From Mucilaginibacter defluvii (GTDB lineage: Bacteria > Bacteroidota > Bacteroidia > Sphingobacteriales > Sphingobacteriaceae), in the NCBI RefSeq assembly GCF_039543225.1, contig NZ_BAABJI010000002.1:124001-188000 (forward strand): DNA of 64,000 bases. Direction: 5' to 3'. Positions 42,744 through 52,285 of this stretch are shown here, one piece after another (the first letter of the stretch is position 1; every line of letters begins with the position of its first letter). Position numbers and translations under genes: made by a program. The notes below the pieces were generated by a model, which saw only the letters and a list, made by a program, of their open reading frames with translations, searched no databases and had not been told where the DNA came from.

Positions 42744-45700
42744 ATGAGGAAAAACTACTTTCTGTTTTTACGGAAACTGTGCGCCACTATGCTGTTGCTG
42801 TTTGTTGCTTTATTTGTTAAGGCGCAGCAGGTAACGGTGCAAGGGGTGGTGCAGGACACCGTTGGCGGTATTCCCGGTGCAACCGTTATAGTTAAAGGTG
42901 GTGGCCAGGGCACTAATACCGATAACCTGGGCCGCTATAAGTTCAAAGCGGCATCCAATGCTACCTTAACCTATTCGGCCATAGGCTATAAACCAAAGCA
43001 GGTGCTACTTTCAAATTACAAGGCTGATGCAGCGGGCGTTATAAAAATTGACGTATCGCTTGAGGTTAATACCACCTCACTCGAAGAGGTGGCCGTTACC
43101 GGTTTTGGTAATACACAAAAAAAGGCCAGCCTGGTTAGCTCTATTACCACGGTAAGCGTTAAGGATCTGAAAACGCCATCATCCAACCTTACCAACGCGC
43201 TTGCGGGCAGGGTAGCGGGTATAATCGCTTTTCAGGGTAGTGGCGAGCCGGGTTTGGGTACTGATAACTCCACTTTTTATATCAGGGGCTTATCTACATT
43301 CGGTTCGGGTAAGCAAGATCCCTTGATCCTGATAGACGGTATCGAATCGTCATCTACAGACATGGCCCGCCTGCAGCCGGATGATATATCCGATTTTTCG
43401 GTGCTGAAAGATGCGGCCGCGGCTTCGATATATGGCGCACGCGGTGCAAACGGCGTTGTACTCATCAATACCAAAATGGGTAAGGATGCCGCGCCGCAAT
43501 TTAACTTCAGGGTGGAGAACCGCATGTCGCGCAATACACGCGATTATGAATTTGCCGACAATATTACTTATATGAATATGAGTAATGAGGCTGTGCTTAC
43601 CCGTAACCCTAACGGCGTTGAACCTTACTCACAAAATAAAATAAACAGCACACGTGCCGGCGAAGACCCATACCTGTACCCCAACAACAACTGGATACAA
43701 AAACTGATTAAAGATTATACCATTAACCAGGGCTATAACCTTAACATCAGCGGTGGATCAAACAGGGCGAGGTACTATATAGCAGGTACCTACAATAAGG
43801 ATAATGGTATACTTAAAATAGAGCCTATTAATGATTTTAATACCAATATCAGCCTTAAAAACTACTCGCTCCGCTCAAACGTTGACTTTAACGTTAGCAA
43901 AAGCACGGTGTTGATAGTGCGTATGTATGGCCAGTTTGATGATTATCAGGGTCCGATAGGCGGATTTAATGAAAGCGGCGCCCGTATATCAGGCGGTGAG
44001 CAAACTTTCCGCAACGCGCTTAATGCTAACCCGGTTATGTTTCCGGCAGTGTATCCGGCATCAAAGCTTCCGTTTATTGAGCACCCGCTGTTTGGTTCGG
44101 CGCAAACCCGTAATTCCGATTTGAGCCTTAGCTCAACCATGTATATTAACCCTTATGCCGAGATGGTTAAAGGTTACCAGGTTTATAAAACATCAAACCT
44201 GCAGCCTCAATTGGAGCTGAAGCAAAATCTGGACGGCATTACGCCGGGGCTTACCGCGCGTGCAATGGGTTATTTACGCCGTATATCATTCTATCGTGTA
44301 AACCGTAGCTATGTACCTTTTTATTACTCTGCTATCATCAATCCGCAGGATCAATCTTACTCACTTCAGCCACTTAACGATGGCTCGGCCAATTCATTAC
44401 AGCCGGTAGGCCGTGAGTTTCTGGACTATAACCAGGATGCCAAGGAAATCGACTCACGTTTCTGGCTTGAGGGCGCGGTTAATTACAACCGTACCTTTAA
44501 AAAGAAACACACGGTAAGCGGTATGTTGGTATCATATATGTCGAGCTACGAAAATGCCAACGCTACCAGTCTTATCCAATCGTTACCTGCACGTAACGCA
44601 GGTGTGTCCGGCCGTTTTTCATACGGATATGATGACCGTTATTTAGCCGAGTTCAATTTTGGTTATAATGGTTCTGAACGTTTTGACAGGCGTAACCGCT
44701 GGGGTTTCTTCCCGTCGATAGGTGTGGGTTACCGCATCTCGCAGGAGAAATTCTTTGAACCGCTGCGCGACATTGTTAGTAACCTGAAATTCCGTGCAAC
44801 TTACGGTTTGGTGGGTAATGATGCTATCGGTAACGTTAACGAGCGTTTCTTCTACATGTCAAACGTAAACCTTAATGATGGTGGTTTTGGCGCTACGTTT
44901 GGCCGTAATGATGGTACCGCTGTTTATAACCGAAACGGGGTATCGATTTCACGTTACGCTAACAGCAACATTACCTGGGAACGGTCAAAACAAATCAACC
45001 TGGGTATGGACTTGAGCATAGCCAACGCGTTTGATTTGATTGTAGATGCCTACAAGCAGGACCGTTCAAACATCCTGCAGCCTATATCAAATATTGATAA
45101 CGCGGCGGGTTTAATGGCTGTTCCGTTCTCAAACTTCGGTAAAGTTAGCGCCAAGGGTGTTGATCTGTCGGGCAGCTACCGTGCAAATCTTTCAAAGGAT
45201 TTCTCCATCAACGCGCGTGGTACATTTACCTATGCCACTACCCGTATTGAGCGTATTGACGAGTTGCCATATTCAAGCGATCTTGCTTACCTGTCGCGCA
45301 AAGGCTATTCTATTAACCAGGCTTGGGGGTATGTTGCTGAGCGTTTATTTGCCGATGATGAGGAGGTTGCTAACTCGCCTGTTCAGTTTGGTAATACTAA
45401 CCTGCGCGCGGGGGATATTAAATACCGCGATATCAACAAAGATGGTATTATAAACAGCGATGACCAGGTAGCCATTGGCTATCCAACACAGCCTGAAATT
45501 ATTTATGGTTTTGGTTCAAGTTTTTACTATAAAAACCTCGATTTCAGCTTTTACTTCCAGGGTGCCGCACGTTTCTCGTTCTTTATTAACTCGGCACAAA
45601 TTCAGCCTTTTTACCAAAGCGGCGGTTACCAAACCGGCTTGCTGCAGGCTGTTGCTAATGATTACTGGTCAGAAACCAACCCTAACTTATACGCTTTCTG

Positions 45701-45974
45701 GCCTCGTTTAAGTACCTACCGTATTGATAACAACAACCAGATATCAACCTGGTGGATGCGTAACGGCAGCTTTTTGAGGCTCAAGAATTTAGAGTTCGGT
45801 TATACTTTCAATAACCTGAAAAAAGTGAAAATGCAGCGTGCCCGTCTTTATTTCTCTGCAACCAACTTGTTTATAGTGAGTGGTTTCAAAATGTGGGATG
45901 CAGAAATGAGGGGTAACGGATTGAACTATCCGCTGCAATCACTATATAACCTGGGTGTACAAGTTAATTTTTAA
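42744..45974 (+). CDS. SusC-like TonB-linked outer-membrane transporter
   Basis: The 1076-residue protein has a signal peptide (ends near FVKAQQ), a CarboxypepD_reg-like domain (QGVVQDTVGGIPGATVIVKG) and a plug with LEEVAVTGFGNTQKKASLVS and FYIRGLSTFGSGKQDPLIL, both SusC/RagA signatures. A 22-strand barrel ends in LYNLGVQVNF with a terminal Phe. It should import an oligosaccharide or glycopeptide bound by the SusD protein encoded 11 bases downstream. The leader region is unusually long. No TonB box-adjacent signalling extension is present, so a classical ECF sigma/anti-sigma trigger is not indicated. Confidence 0.95.
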   Translation: MRKNYFLFLRKLCATMLLLFVALFVKAQQVTVQGVVQDTVGGIPGATVIVKGGGQGTNTDNLGRYKFKAASNATLTYSAIGYKPKQVLLSNYKADAAGVIKIDVSLEVNTTSLEEVAVTGFGNTQKKASLVSSITTVSVKDLKTPSSNLTNALAGRVAGIIAFQGSGEPGLGTDNSTFYIRGLSTFGSGKQDPLILIDGIESSSTDMARLQPDDISDFSVLKDAAAASIYGARGANGVVLINTKMGKDAAPQFNFRVENRMSRNTRDYEFADNITYMNMSNEAVLTRNPNGVEPYSQNKINSTRAGEDPYLYPNNNWIQKLIKDYTINQGYNLNISGGSNRARYYIAGTYNKDNGILKIEPINDFNTNISLKNYSLRSNVDFNVSKSTVLIVRMYGQFDDYQGPIGGFNESGARISGGEQTFRNALNANPVMFPAVYPASKLPFIEHPLFGSAQTRNSDLSLSSTMYINPYAEMVKGYQVYKTSNLQPQLELKQNLDGITPGLTARAMGYLRRISFYRVNRSYVPFYYSAIINPQDQSYSLQPLNDGSANSLQPVGREFLDYNQDAKEIDSRFWLEGAVNYNRTFKKKHTVSGMLVSYMSSYENANATSLIQSLPARNAGVSGRFSYGYDDRYLAEFNFGYNGSERFDRRNRWGFFPSIGVGYRISQEKFFEPLRDIVSNLKFRATYGLVGNDAIGNVNERFFYMSNVNLNDGGFGATFGRNDGTAVYNRNGVSISRYANSNITWERSKQINLGMDLSIANAFDLIVDAYKQDRSNILQPISNIDNAAGLMAVPFSNFGKVSAKGVDLSGSYRANLSKDFSINARGTFTYATTRIERIDELPYSSDLAYLSRKGYSINQAWGYVAERLFADDEEVANSPVQFGNTNLRAGDIKYRDINKDGIINSDDQVAIGYPTQPEIIYGFGSSFYYKNLDFSFYFQGAARFSFFINSAQIQPFYQSGGYQTGLLQAVANDYWSETNPNLYAFWPRLSTYRIDNNNQISTWWMRNGSFLRLKNLEFGYTFNNLKKVKMQRARLYFSATNLFIVSGFKMWDAEMRGNGLNYPLQSLYNLGVQVNF

Positions 45975-45985
45975 CAGCAAGCAAC

Positions 45986-48004
45986 ATGAATACACAAAAA
46001 AATACACATAAACCAGGCGCCGGCAAATTTATGGCTGGCTTTGGCAAAGTTATAAACGGCAAAAAAAGCCGCCTGATAGCTGTGGCAGGATTGTTAGCTA
46101 TAGCATCGGGCTTATCGGCCTGTAAAAAATATCTGGATATAGTGCCTGATAACGTAGCCGTTATTGAAAACGCCTTTAAATTGCGTACCGAGGCAGAAAA
46201 ATACCTGTTTACCTGCTACTCATACCTGCCAAAAAATGGTGACGGCTGGTTTAATGCCGGGCTTATGAGCGGCGACGAAATCTGGTTGCCACAAAGCGAT
46301 CAGGCGCATTGGCACCCGGCTTTCCGTATAGCGCAGGGGCAGCAAAATAAGGACAGGCCTTTGTTTAACGAGTGGGGCGGCGATTTAAAAGGAGGCGACG
46401 GCCGTTATAACTACCTGGTAATGTTCAGGGGAATACGCCATTGCAATATCTTTCTTGAAAATATTAAGGATCAAACCAAAGTACCCGACCTGAGCGCCTC
46501 TGAACGCGAAAGGTGGATAGGCGAGGTTGAATTCCTGAAAGCCTATTACCATTACTACCTGTTGCGTATGTATGGCCCGATACCGATCATCGATAAAAAC
46601 GTGCCTGAATCATCGGCACCTGAGGATCTGTATTACAAGCGTATGCCGGTTGATGATTGTGTGAACTATATATCGGCTTTGCTTGATGATGCTATCACGA
46701 AACTTCCACCGCGTATTGTTGACGAGAATAAAGAGCTTGGCCGCACTACGCAGGTTATCGCGCTCGCGGTTAAGGCTAAGCTTTGGTTAATGGCGGCAAG
46801 CCCGCTGTTTAACGGTAACAGCGATTTTGCCGGTTTCCGTGATAAGGAAGGTGTTGCGTTGTTTAACCCGACGGTTGATCAAACCAAATGGGAAAAAGCA
46901 CGCGATGCGGCCAAGGCAGCGATTGATGCGGCCGAAGCCAACGGCAACGCGCTTTATACTTACCGTAACGACGTATTTAACCTGAGTACCGAAACAAAAA
47001 CACAGTTAAATATTCGCAATGCCGTTACCGACAGGTGGGGTACCGAAGTGGTTTGGGCTTTATCAAACAGCTACTTTGTTAACGAGGCGCTGTGTATGCC
47101 GCCGCTGGTACGTGGCTCTAATACCGACAGGTTTCAGTTACAGGGCGTTTGGGCTGCGCCGATCAAGATCGCCAAAATGTTTTACAGCAAGAACGGCGTT
47201 CCCATTGATGAAGATAAAACACTCGATTTTACTAACTACATGCAAACCCGTGCTGCTGTAACATCCGAGCAGTTTTATATCGAACCAAACTTTGTAACAG
47301 CACGCCTGAACTATGATCGCGAACCACGCTTTTATGCCGATTTAGGGTTTGATGGTGGCCGCTGGTATATGAAGGACGGAACCACCACTGGTAGCGATGT
47401 TAACGGTATGTACGTACAGATGAAGAACGCGCAAACTGCCGGTTTCGGCCATTTTACCAACTGGAACGAAACTGGTTACTTCATCAAGAAATTGGTTCAT
47501 TGGGAATCAACTACTAATAGTAACAATGCGCCTACCTGGAAAAGCTATCCATGGCCCGAGATCAGGCTGGCAGATTTGTACCTGATGTATGCCGAAGCAC
47601 TTAACGAGGTTGAGCCGGCATCGCCGATGGCTATATCGTATGTTGACAAAATAAGAACCCGTGCTGGTTTAAACGGAGTGGTTGAATCATGGAGCAACTT
47701 TTCGCGCAATCCGGGTAAATATGGCAGCCAGGATGGTTTACGCTCTATAATCCATCGCGAACGTATGATTGAACTTGCTTTTGAAGGTCAGCGTTTTTGG
47801 GACCTACGCCGTTGGAAACAATCGGGCGAAGAGCTTAACAAGGACATTACCGGTTTCAGTATATTAGGTAAAACAACCGAGGCTTATAATATTGAGCGTA
47901 CCATTTTCAACCAAACTTTCATCGCTCCGCGCGATTATTTTTGGCCGATAGGTAACTACGAAACCAGGCGCAATCCAAAGCTTGTTGAAAATCCGGGATG
48001 GTAA
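45986..48004 (+). CDS. SusD-like nutrient-binding outer-membrane lipoprotein (RagB/SusD family)
   Basis: The 672-residue protein has a long 45-residue N-terminus before the lipobox (GLLAIASGLSACKKYLDI, acylated C46). Family motifs are KKYLDIVPDN, ERWIGEVEFLKAYYHYYLLR, and the C-terminal RAGLNGV with GLRSIIHRERMIELAFEGQR and FWDLRRWK. It caps the SusC barrel and binds the ligand. It is longer than typical SusD proteins (~500-600). The start could be at a later methionine (residue 16), which would give a shorter signal. Confidence 0.95.
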   Translation: MNTQKNTHKPGAGKFMAGFGKVINGKKSRLIAVAGLLAIASGLSACKKYLDIVPDNVAVIENAFKLRTEAEKYLFTCYSYLPKNGDGWFNAGLMSGDEIWLPQSDQAHWHPAFRIAQGQQNKDRPLFNEWGGDLKGGDGRYNYLVMFRGIRHCNIFLENIKDQTKVPDLSASERERWIGEVEFLKAYYHYYLLRMYGPIPIIDKNVPESSAPEDLYYKRMPVDDCVNYISALLDDAITKLPPRIVDENKELGRTTQVIALAVKAKLWLMAASPLFNGNSDFAGFRDKEGVALFNPTVDQTKWEKARDAAKAAIDAAEANGNALYTYRNDVFNLSTETKTQLNIRNAVTDRWGTEVVWALSNSYFVNEALCMPPLVRGSNTDRFQLQGVWAAPIKIAKMFYSKNGVPIDEDKTLDFTNYMQTRAAVTSEQFYIEPNFVTARLNYDREPRFYADLGFDGGRWYMKDGTTTGSDVNGMYVQMKNAQTAGFGHFTNWNETGYFIKKLVHWESTTNSNNAPTWKSYPWPEIRLADLYLMYAEALNEVEPASPMAISYVDKIRTRAGLNGVVESWSNFSRNPGKYGSQDGLRSIIHRERMIELAFEGQRFWDLRRWKQSGEELNKDITGFSILGKTTEAYNIERTIFNQTFIAPRDYFWPIGNYETRRNPKLVENPGW

Positions 48005-48029
48005 TTATAAACTTTAAAACAGTTGTAAT

Positions 48030-49235
48030 ATGAAATTAATGAAATTGATCAGGTATATCCCCGTTATGGCGACGCTGTTATGGCTGTCATCATGTAAAGA
48101 GGATATGGACTATAAAACACCTGCCGGCGGCGACGGCTCGGTGCCGCAGGTAGTAAGCAATGTAACGGTAGAAAACCTCGCCGGCAAAGCCCGCATTACT
48201 TATAAATTGCCTAATGATAAAAATTTGTTATACGTAAAAGCGGTTTACAAAAACTCTGCCGGTGCAATGGCCGAGACCAAGTCATCATACTACAAGGACA
48301 CACTTACTGTAGAGGGTTTTGCCGATACTTTGGAGCACGATATCAGCTTGTATTCGGTTAGCCGCAGCGAAGTACTTTCGCAGCCGGTGGTAGTAAAAGT
48401 AAGACCGCTTGAGGCACCGTTTAAAAAAGTGTTTAAAACCATTTCGGTAATCAACGCTTTCGGCGGCTATAACCTTACAGCTTCAAACCCTACGCGCGAT
48501 AACGTGGCAATTATAGTAATGAAACGTAACGCCTTCAACCAGTTTGAGGTGGATAACTTCAAAAGTATCTATACCCGTACGGACGACATCGTCTCCAAGA
48601 TACGCGGATTGGATACTACCACGCATGAATACGCAGTTTATGTGAAAGATAAATGGGGCAATAATTCAGACACGCTGATGGTAAACGTTAAACCCATTTA
48701 TGAGGCTAAACTTGATCCCTCAAAATTCCGGGGTTTTGTATTGCCGGGCGATGCGCCACAGGTAACCAACGGCGCCCGGCTGGAGTACGCTTGGGATGGT
48801 AATTTAGGCTGGCCGTATACCAGTTTTACCGCGCAGGTAACCGGCGGTACAAACCCGCACATAATTACATTTGACACCGGTGTGGAAGCTAAAATAAGCC
48901 GCATCTGGATAAGGCCATTCCCTGAGGGTACCAGGTTCTATTACCTGTCAACCATGCGCCGGTTTGAAATTTATGGCTCAACCAATCCATCCCTGAATGG
49001 CGCGCTTGATGGCAGCTGGACGTTGATGGGCAGCTATGAGGTTAAAAAGCCGTCAGGCTTACCATATGGTACCGATAATGCCGAAGACCAGGCTACTGCG
49101 GCTGCCGGCTTTAGCTGGGAGGTTGACCTGAATGCGCCTAAAGTTCGCTACATACGCATCCGCTGCCTCGAAAACTGGGCCGGTGGTACCGCGCAAAGTA
49201 TAAACGAGCTTGAGGTTTATGGTTCAACGCTTTAA
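48030..49235 (+). CDS. Surface lipoprotein, DUF4959/DUF5000-type with C-terminal discoidin (F5/8 type C)-like domain
   Basis: The 401-residue protein has a lipobox (LLWLSSCKED) and three parts. An N-terminal FnIII-like domain covers ~40-135 (VVSNVTVENLAGKARITYKL), a second such domain ~135-230, and a C-terminal galactose-binding-like jelly roll ~240-401 (ITFDTGVEAKISRIWIRPFP, VRYIRIRCLENW, INELEVYGS). DUF4959, DUF5126 and DUF5000 names are from memory of SusD-adjacent lipoproteins. The discoidin-like fold suggests a surface glycan-binding protein. It is 25 bases after SusD in the same operon. Confidence 0.85.
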   Translation: MKLMKLIRYIPVMATLLWLSSCKEDMDYKTPAGGDGSVPQVVSNVTVENLAGKARITYKLPNDKNLLYVKAVYKNSAGAMAETKSSYYKDTLTVEGFADTLEHDISLYSVSRSEVLSQPVVVKVRPLEAPFKKVFKTISVINAFGGYNLTASNPTRDNVAIIVMKRNAFNQFEVDNFKSIYTRTDDIVSKIRGLDTTTHEYAVYVKDKWGNNSDTLMVNVKPIYEAKLDPSKFRGFVLPGDAPQVTNGARLEYAWDGNLGWPYTSFTAQVTGGTNPHIITFDTGVEAKISRIWIRPFPEGTRFYYLSTMRRFEIYGSTNPSLNGALDGSWTLMGSYEVKKPSGLPYGTDNAEDQATAAAGFSWEVDLNAPKVRYIRIRCLENWAGGTAQSINELEVYGSTL

Positions 49236-49248
49236 CTTTTAACGATCA

Positions 49249-50472
49249 ATGTTTATGAAACATAAATTTCAAAATAAAATAAAAGCGTTATTGGCTGTTG
49301 CCGCGGTTGGTACGCTTACATTCTCGTGCTCAAAGTGGGATGAGTTTAAGAAATATAAAGAGGGTGGCGAAATCATTTACACCGGTAAGTTAGATTCGGT
49401 TAAGTTTCTGTCGGGCAACCAGCGCATCAGGCTTAAAGCCATGCTTAAGGCTGATCCAAAGCTGACTAAGGTGAAGATTTTGTGGAACGGCGGTAAGGAC
49501 TCCGTTGTATATGATGTGGATATGCAAACCGAGCCACGCGAGTTCGTTCGTACTTTCCCGATGGAAGAGGGGATCAAAAACTTTGTTATCTACACGTATG
49601 ACGCTGCCGGAAACCAGTCGGTAGCGGTTAACGCGGTAGGGCAGGTGTATGGCCCTCGTTATCAAAACGGTTTAAATAACCGTGTGGTGAGCGCTGCTGC
49701 CACTTTGGTTGATACCACTAAAATCGACTGGTTACCGATTGATCTCTCGGCCGGGCCAATTGCTACCGAGATTACATACCTTTCAAAAACCGGTACAAAA
49801 ACCATACTTACGCCAATAGCGCAGGATCGAACCATAATAGGAGACCTTGACGCAAGCGCATCAACATTTACTTACCGTACACTGTTTAAGCCACAACCTA
49901 CCAGTATTGATACTTTTTACACCGAGCCGGTAGAGGTGAAAGTTACAAAGGAGTATTTACGTAATACCAAAATCCCGTTTGAAACTGTACTGAATAGCGA
50001 CAGGTGGGCGATACCTAGATATTGGAAAACCAATGCGGCGGTGCTTAATTTCACTAACGGTGCGGGTACCAAGTTTGGTGGTGTCGACTTTTGGTTCGGC
50101 GGCCCTCAACTGGCTATGGAAGCGGGTTGGTCGTCAGATAACATGGTAACCATCACCAATGGTAAAATTTACCAGACGGCTGAATTGCCTGCCGGTAATT
50201 ATACCTTCGAGATGGATATACCTGATTGTACGCAAAACGGTAACTTCTACACAGTTGCTGCCGAAGGGTCGATCATTCCGGATATTGAAAACCTATCGTC
50301 AGCTATCAGCTATGCTAAAACAAGTACCACAGGTACCCACAAAATCAGCTTTAAGCTTACGTCAACCAAAACCGTATCAATGGGTTTTGTAGGCACGTTG
50401 CAAAACAAGGGCTGCTGCGATGGTACTTTTTGGCGCATAAGCGCGGTAAGGCTAAAACAAGCGCCTTTGTAG
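49249..50472 (+). CDS. Surface lipoprotein, DUF4998/DUF5013-type
   Basis: The 407-residue protein has a lipobox (GTLTFSCSKWDEF) and two parts. Residues ~25-200 form a DUF4998-like domain (GGEIIYTGKLDSVKFLSGNQ, ILWNGGKDSVVYDV). The C-terminal ~245-407 form a beta-sandwich domain (DUF5013-like) with aromatic-rich WFGGPQLAMEAGWSSDN. Such genes close SusC/SusD loci and the protein is probably a surface glycan-binding protein. A second ATG two codons in (49255) is equally possible. The operon ends with a strong terminator at 50502-50538. Confidence 0.83.
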   Translation: MFMKHKFQNKIKALLAVAAVGTLTFSCSKWDEFKKYKEGGEIIYTGKLDSVKFLSGNQRIRLKAMLKADPKLTKVKILWNGGKDSVVYDVDMQTEPREFVRTFPMEEGIKNFVIYTYDAAGNQSVAVNAVGQVYGPRYQNGLNNRVVSAAATLVDTTKIDWLPIDLSAGPIATEITYLSKTGTKTILTPIAQDRTIIGDLDASASTFTYRTLFKPQPTSIDTFYTEPVEVKVTKEYLRNTKIPFETVLNSDRWAIPRYWKTNAAVLNFTNGAGTKFGGVDFWFGGPQLAMEAGWSSDNMVTITNGKIYQTAELPAGNYTFEMDIPDCTQNGNFYTVAAEGSIIPDIENLSSAISYAKTSTTGTHKISFKLTSTKTVSMGFVGTLQNKGCCDGTFWRISAVRLKQAPL

Positions 50473-50501
50473 TATAATTGATATACCTGCGCCTTATTAT
50501 A

Positions 50502-50538
50502 AAAAGAGCTGCCCGGCTTAACGCGGGGCAGCTCTTTT
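50502..50538. terminator. Rho-independent terminator after the SusC/SusD operon
   Basis: AAAAGAGCTGCCC (50502-50514) pairs perfectly with GGGCAGCTCTTTT (50526-50538). The A-run before and T-run after make it bidirectional, serving also the converging small membrane-protein gene. Confidence 0.92.
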
Positions 50539-50566
50539 GTTTTTAATCCTTTTATCAGTTGTTAAA

Positions 50567-50905
50567 TCATTCCGTGCCGGTAGTTGCTTTTTTCTCCGTT
50601 AACTTTTTGCGGATGGTATAAGTGCCGTAAACAAACATCAGCGCTATAAAAACATAAACCCATTTAGGGATATTACGCCCCACTAAAATGATGTAAACAT
50701 AAGGTATGCTGAAAGCAATTGCCGAAATGAGTATGGGCACCAGTACGGATGCTTTCCGGCGTGCGCGGTTGGCTGTCCATACCAAACTGCCTATAAATGT
50801 TGGTTTGCTGATGAAATACAGGATGCCGAGTGTTAACGGGTCAACGTCATACTCGTCACCAAGAGCGGTGAGCCAATCGCTGAACGAGTTGAAGTATTCT
50901 TCCAT
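50567..50905 (-). CDS. Small membrane protein of unknown function
   Basis: The 112-residue protein has a hydrophilic start (EEYFNSFSDWLTALGDEYD), a weak helix (PLTLGILYFISKPTFIGSLVW), two clear helices (ASVLVPILISAIAFSIPYVYI, KWVYVFIALMFVYGTYTI) and a basic tail. No family is recognised. The gene lies between the terminator at 50502 and the tRNA-Gly gene. Confidence 0.68.
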   Translation of the reverse strand: MEEYFNSFSDWLTALGDEYDVDPLTLGILYFISKPTFIGSLVWTANRARRKASVLVPILISAIAFSIPYVYIILVGRNIPKWVYVFIALMFVYGTYTIRKKLTEKKATTGTE

Positions 50906-51011
50906 CGTTGCAATTTTAAATCGAATTATCGGGATTACTACTAAATCTGCGTAAAAATATGGAAGTAATATTTTCTGCGTAAGAATAGTTGCTGCTGTTG
51001 GGGTTAGAAAT

Positions 51012-51042
51012 AAAAATCCCTTCGCTGATTACAGGAAGGGAT
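51012..51042 (-). terminator. Rho-independent terminator downstream of tRNA-Gly
   Basis: On the minus strand ATCCCTTC (51042-51035) pairs with GAAGGGAT (51023-51016) around an 11-base loop, followed by TTTT (51015-51012). It is 8 bases past the encoded CCA end of the tRNA. Confidence 0.85.
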
Positions 51043-51052
51043 ATTTGTTTGG

Positions 51053-51125
<73 letters not shown>

Positions 51126-51318
51126 GTTGTCTTAATAATAAAGCCCTGATATTTATCAAGGCTTTATGCCTGCAAAGGTATAAATTCCGGCTTATTTATA
51201 AAATCAATTTTTTAATATATAGCTGATGATATTATAATAAGTTGATTTATAGCCCAAAAAATATCGTTTTTGTCAGTTGCACATCCATCAGCGTTTTGAT
51301 AATAAACTGCAGCAATTT

Positions 51319-52170
51319 TTAAGGGCACTTGTGTACCCAGGCATCTAAATCGCGCTTTTTAAGTATCAAGGTATAACCTAATGAATTTGCTACCGGGCAG
51401 TATTGGTTGTTAAATGTGTTCTCCAGTGTTTCATCAGTATACTCAACTGCAAATACAGGCTTTTTCTGTTGGATGTATGGCTTAACATCGTTTTGCCAGC
51501 CTTGTTTAAAGGCATCTTCGGTAAGTATCCAGTCAAACTTTGCGGCAAATTCTCCGGTTAGTTCAGGCACGTTTTTTTGGCCAATGCCTAAACCGTTTGT
51601 GTGTGCCAGGGTTATCAGGTAGTCCAGATATTTCCGGGTATCAGCAACGCTGAGGTTGAAACCCGTGTTATTAGAGTAGCTATCAAGATTATCAGGTTCC
51701 ACTGCATCAAAACCTTTTTTCAAGATCATGTTAAACCTGGAGTTAAGCCACGGTTTAAGCTTTTCAATCTGCCTGATGTCAATCCATTTTTCATGCGGCC
51801 ACTCGTCGTACGTTTTACCGATCACCTCTTTAGGCAGGAGTGCGCCATCCGGCCGGTCGTCCTCAAAAGTACCTACAGATAGATAAGCCACAACCTTTTT
51901 GCCTTGCGCGTGCAACCCCGCTACGGTTTCTGCCGATGTGGTAAAGGCATCCACATCAACTACACTTCCACTAAAAGAATCTGAAGCGCTTACATCATCA
52001 AGTTGCCAATCAAAAGTTACACCTGCAGATGGTTGCCACCAGGTGGTTTTGCCGCCGGGTAAATCTGATGGATCAATGGTATCAGACGTGTTGTTTTCCG
52101 TTGAATTTTTTTTGCAGGATGTGGCCAGGATAAGTATCGAAGCCAATACGATAAAGTTTTGATTAAGCAT
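51319..52170 (-). CDS. GH114-family lipoprotein, endo-alpha-1,4-polygalactosaminidase-like
   Basis: The 283-residue protein has a lipobox (LILATSCKKN). Its TIM-barrel domain shows the GH114 pattern WWQPSAGVTFDWQLDDV, VVDVDAFTTSAETVA, KKVVAYLSVGTFEDDRPDG, GFDAVEPDNLDSYSNNTGF and GLGIGQKNVPEL. GH114 enzymes cleave alpha-1,4-linked galactosamine polymers. The acidic D/E in the second and fourth motif are the likely catalytic positions. It is a single gene about 850 bases beyond the SusC/SusD operon terminator, so a link with that uptake system is only possible. It could act on fungal or biofilm galactosaminogalactan, or on the cell's own matrix. Confidence 0.85.
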   Translation of the reverse strand: MLNQNFIVLASILILATSCKKNSTENNTSDTIDPSDLPGGKTTWWQPSAGVTFDWQLDDVSASDSFSGSVVDVDAFTTSAETVAGLHAQGKKVVAYLSVGTFEDDRPDGALLPKEVIGKTYDEWPHEKWIDIRQIEKLKPWLNSRFNMILKKGFDAVEPDNLDSYSNNTGFNLSVADTRKYLDYLITLAHTNGLGIGQKNVPELTGEFAAKFDWILTEDAFKQGWQNDVKPYIQQKKPVFAVEYTDETLENTFNNQYCPVANSLGYTLILKKRDLDAWVHKCP

Positions 52171-52252
52171 TTGTATGATTGTGAATGCTTAAACGTGCAA
52201 ACCTGTTTTATTGTATATCGCGTTGTTAATTTTACCAAACCGGCGAAATACA

Positions 52253-52279
52253 AAAGGGCAGCTTATTTTGCTGCCCTTT
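52253..52279 (-). terminator. Terminator of the manganese catalase gene
   Basis: AAAGGGCAGC (52253-52262) pairs perfectly with GCTGCCCTTT (52270-52279) around a 7-base loop, and the minus strand continues with a short T-run. It lies just downstream of the catalase stop at 52286. Confidence 0.85.
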
Positions 52280-52285
52280 ATAAGG

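Noticed and set aside
42744..50472. SusC/SusD locus controlled by an adjacent ECF sigma/anti-sigma pair or hybrid two-component system
   Set aside because: No such genes flank the locus, and the SusC protein has no N-terminal signalling extension.
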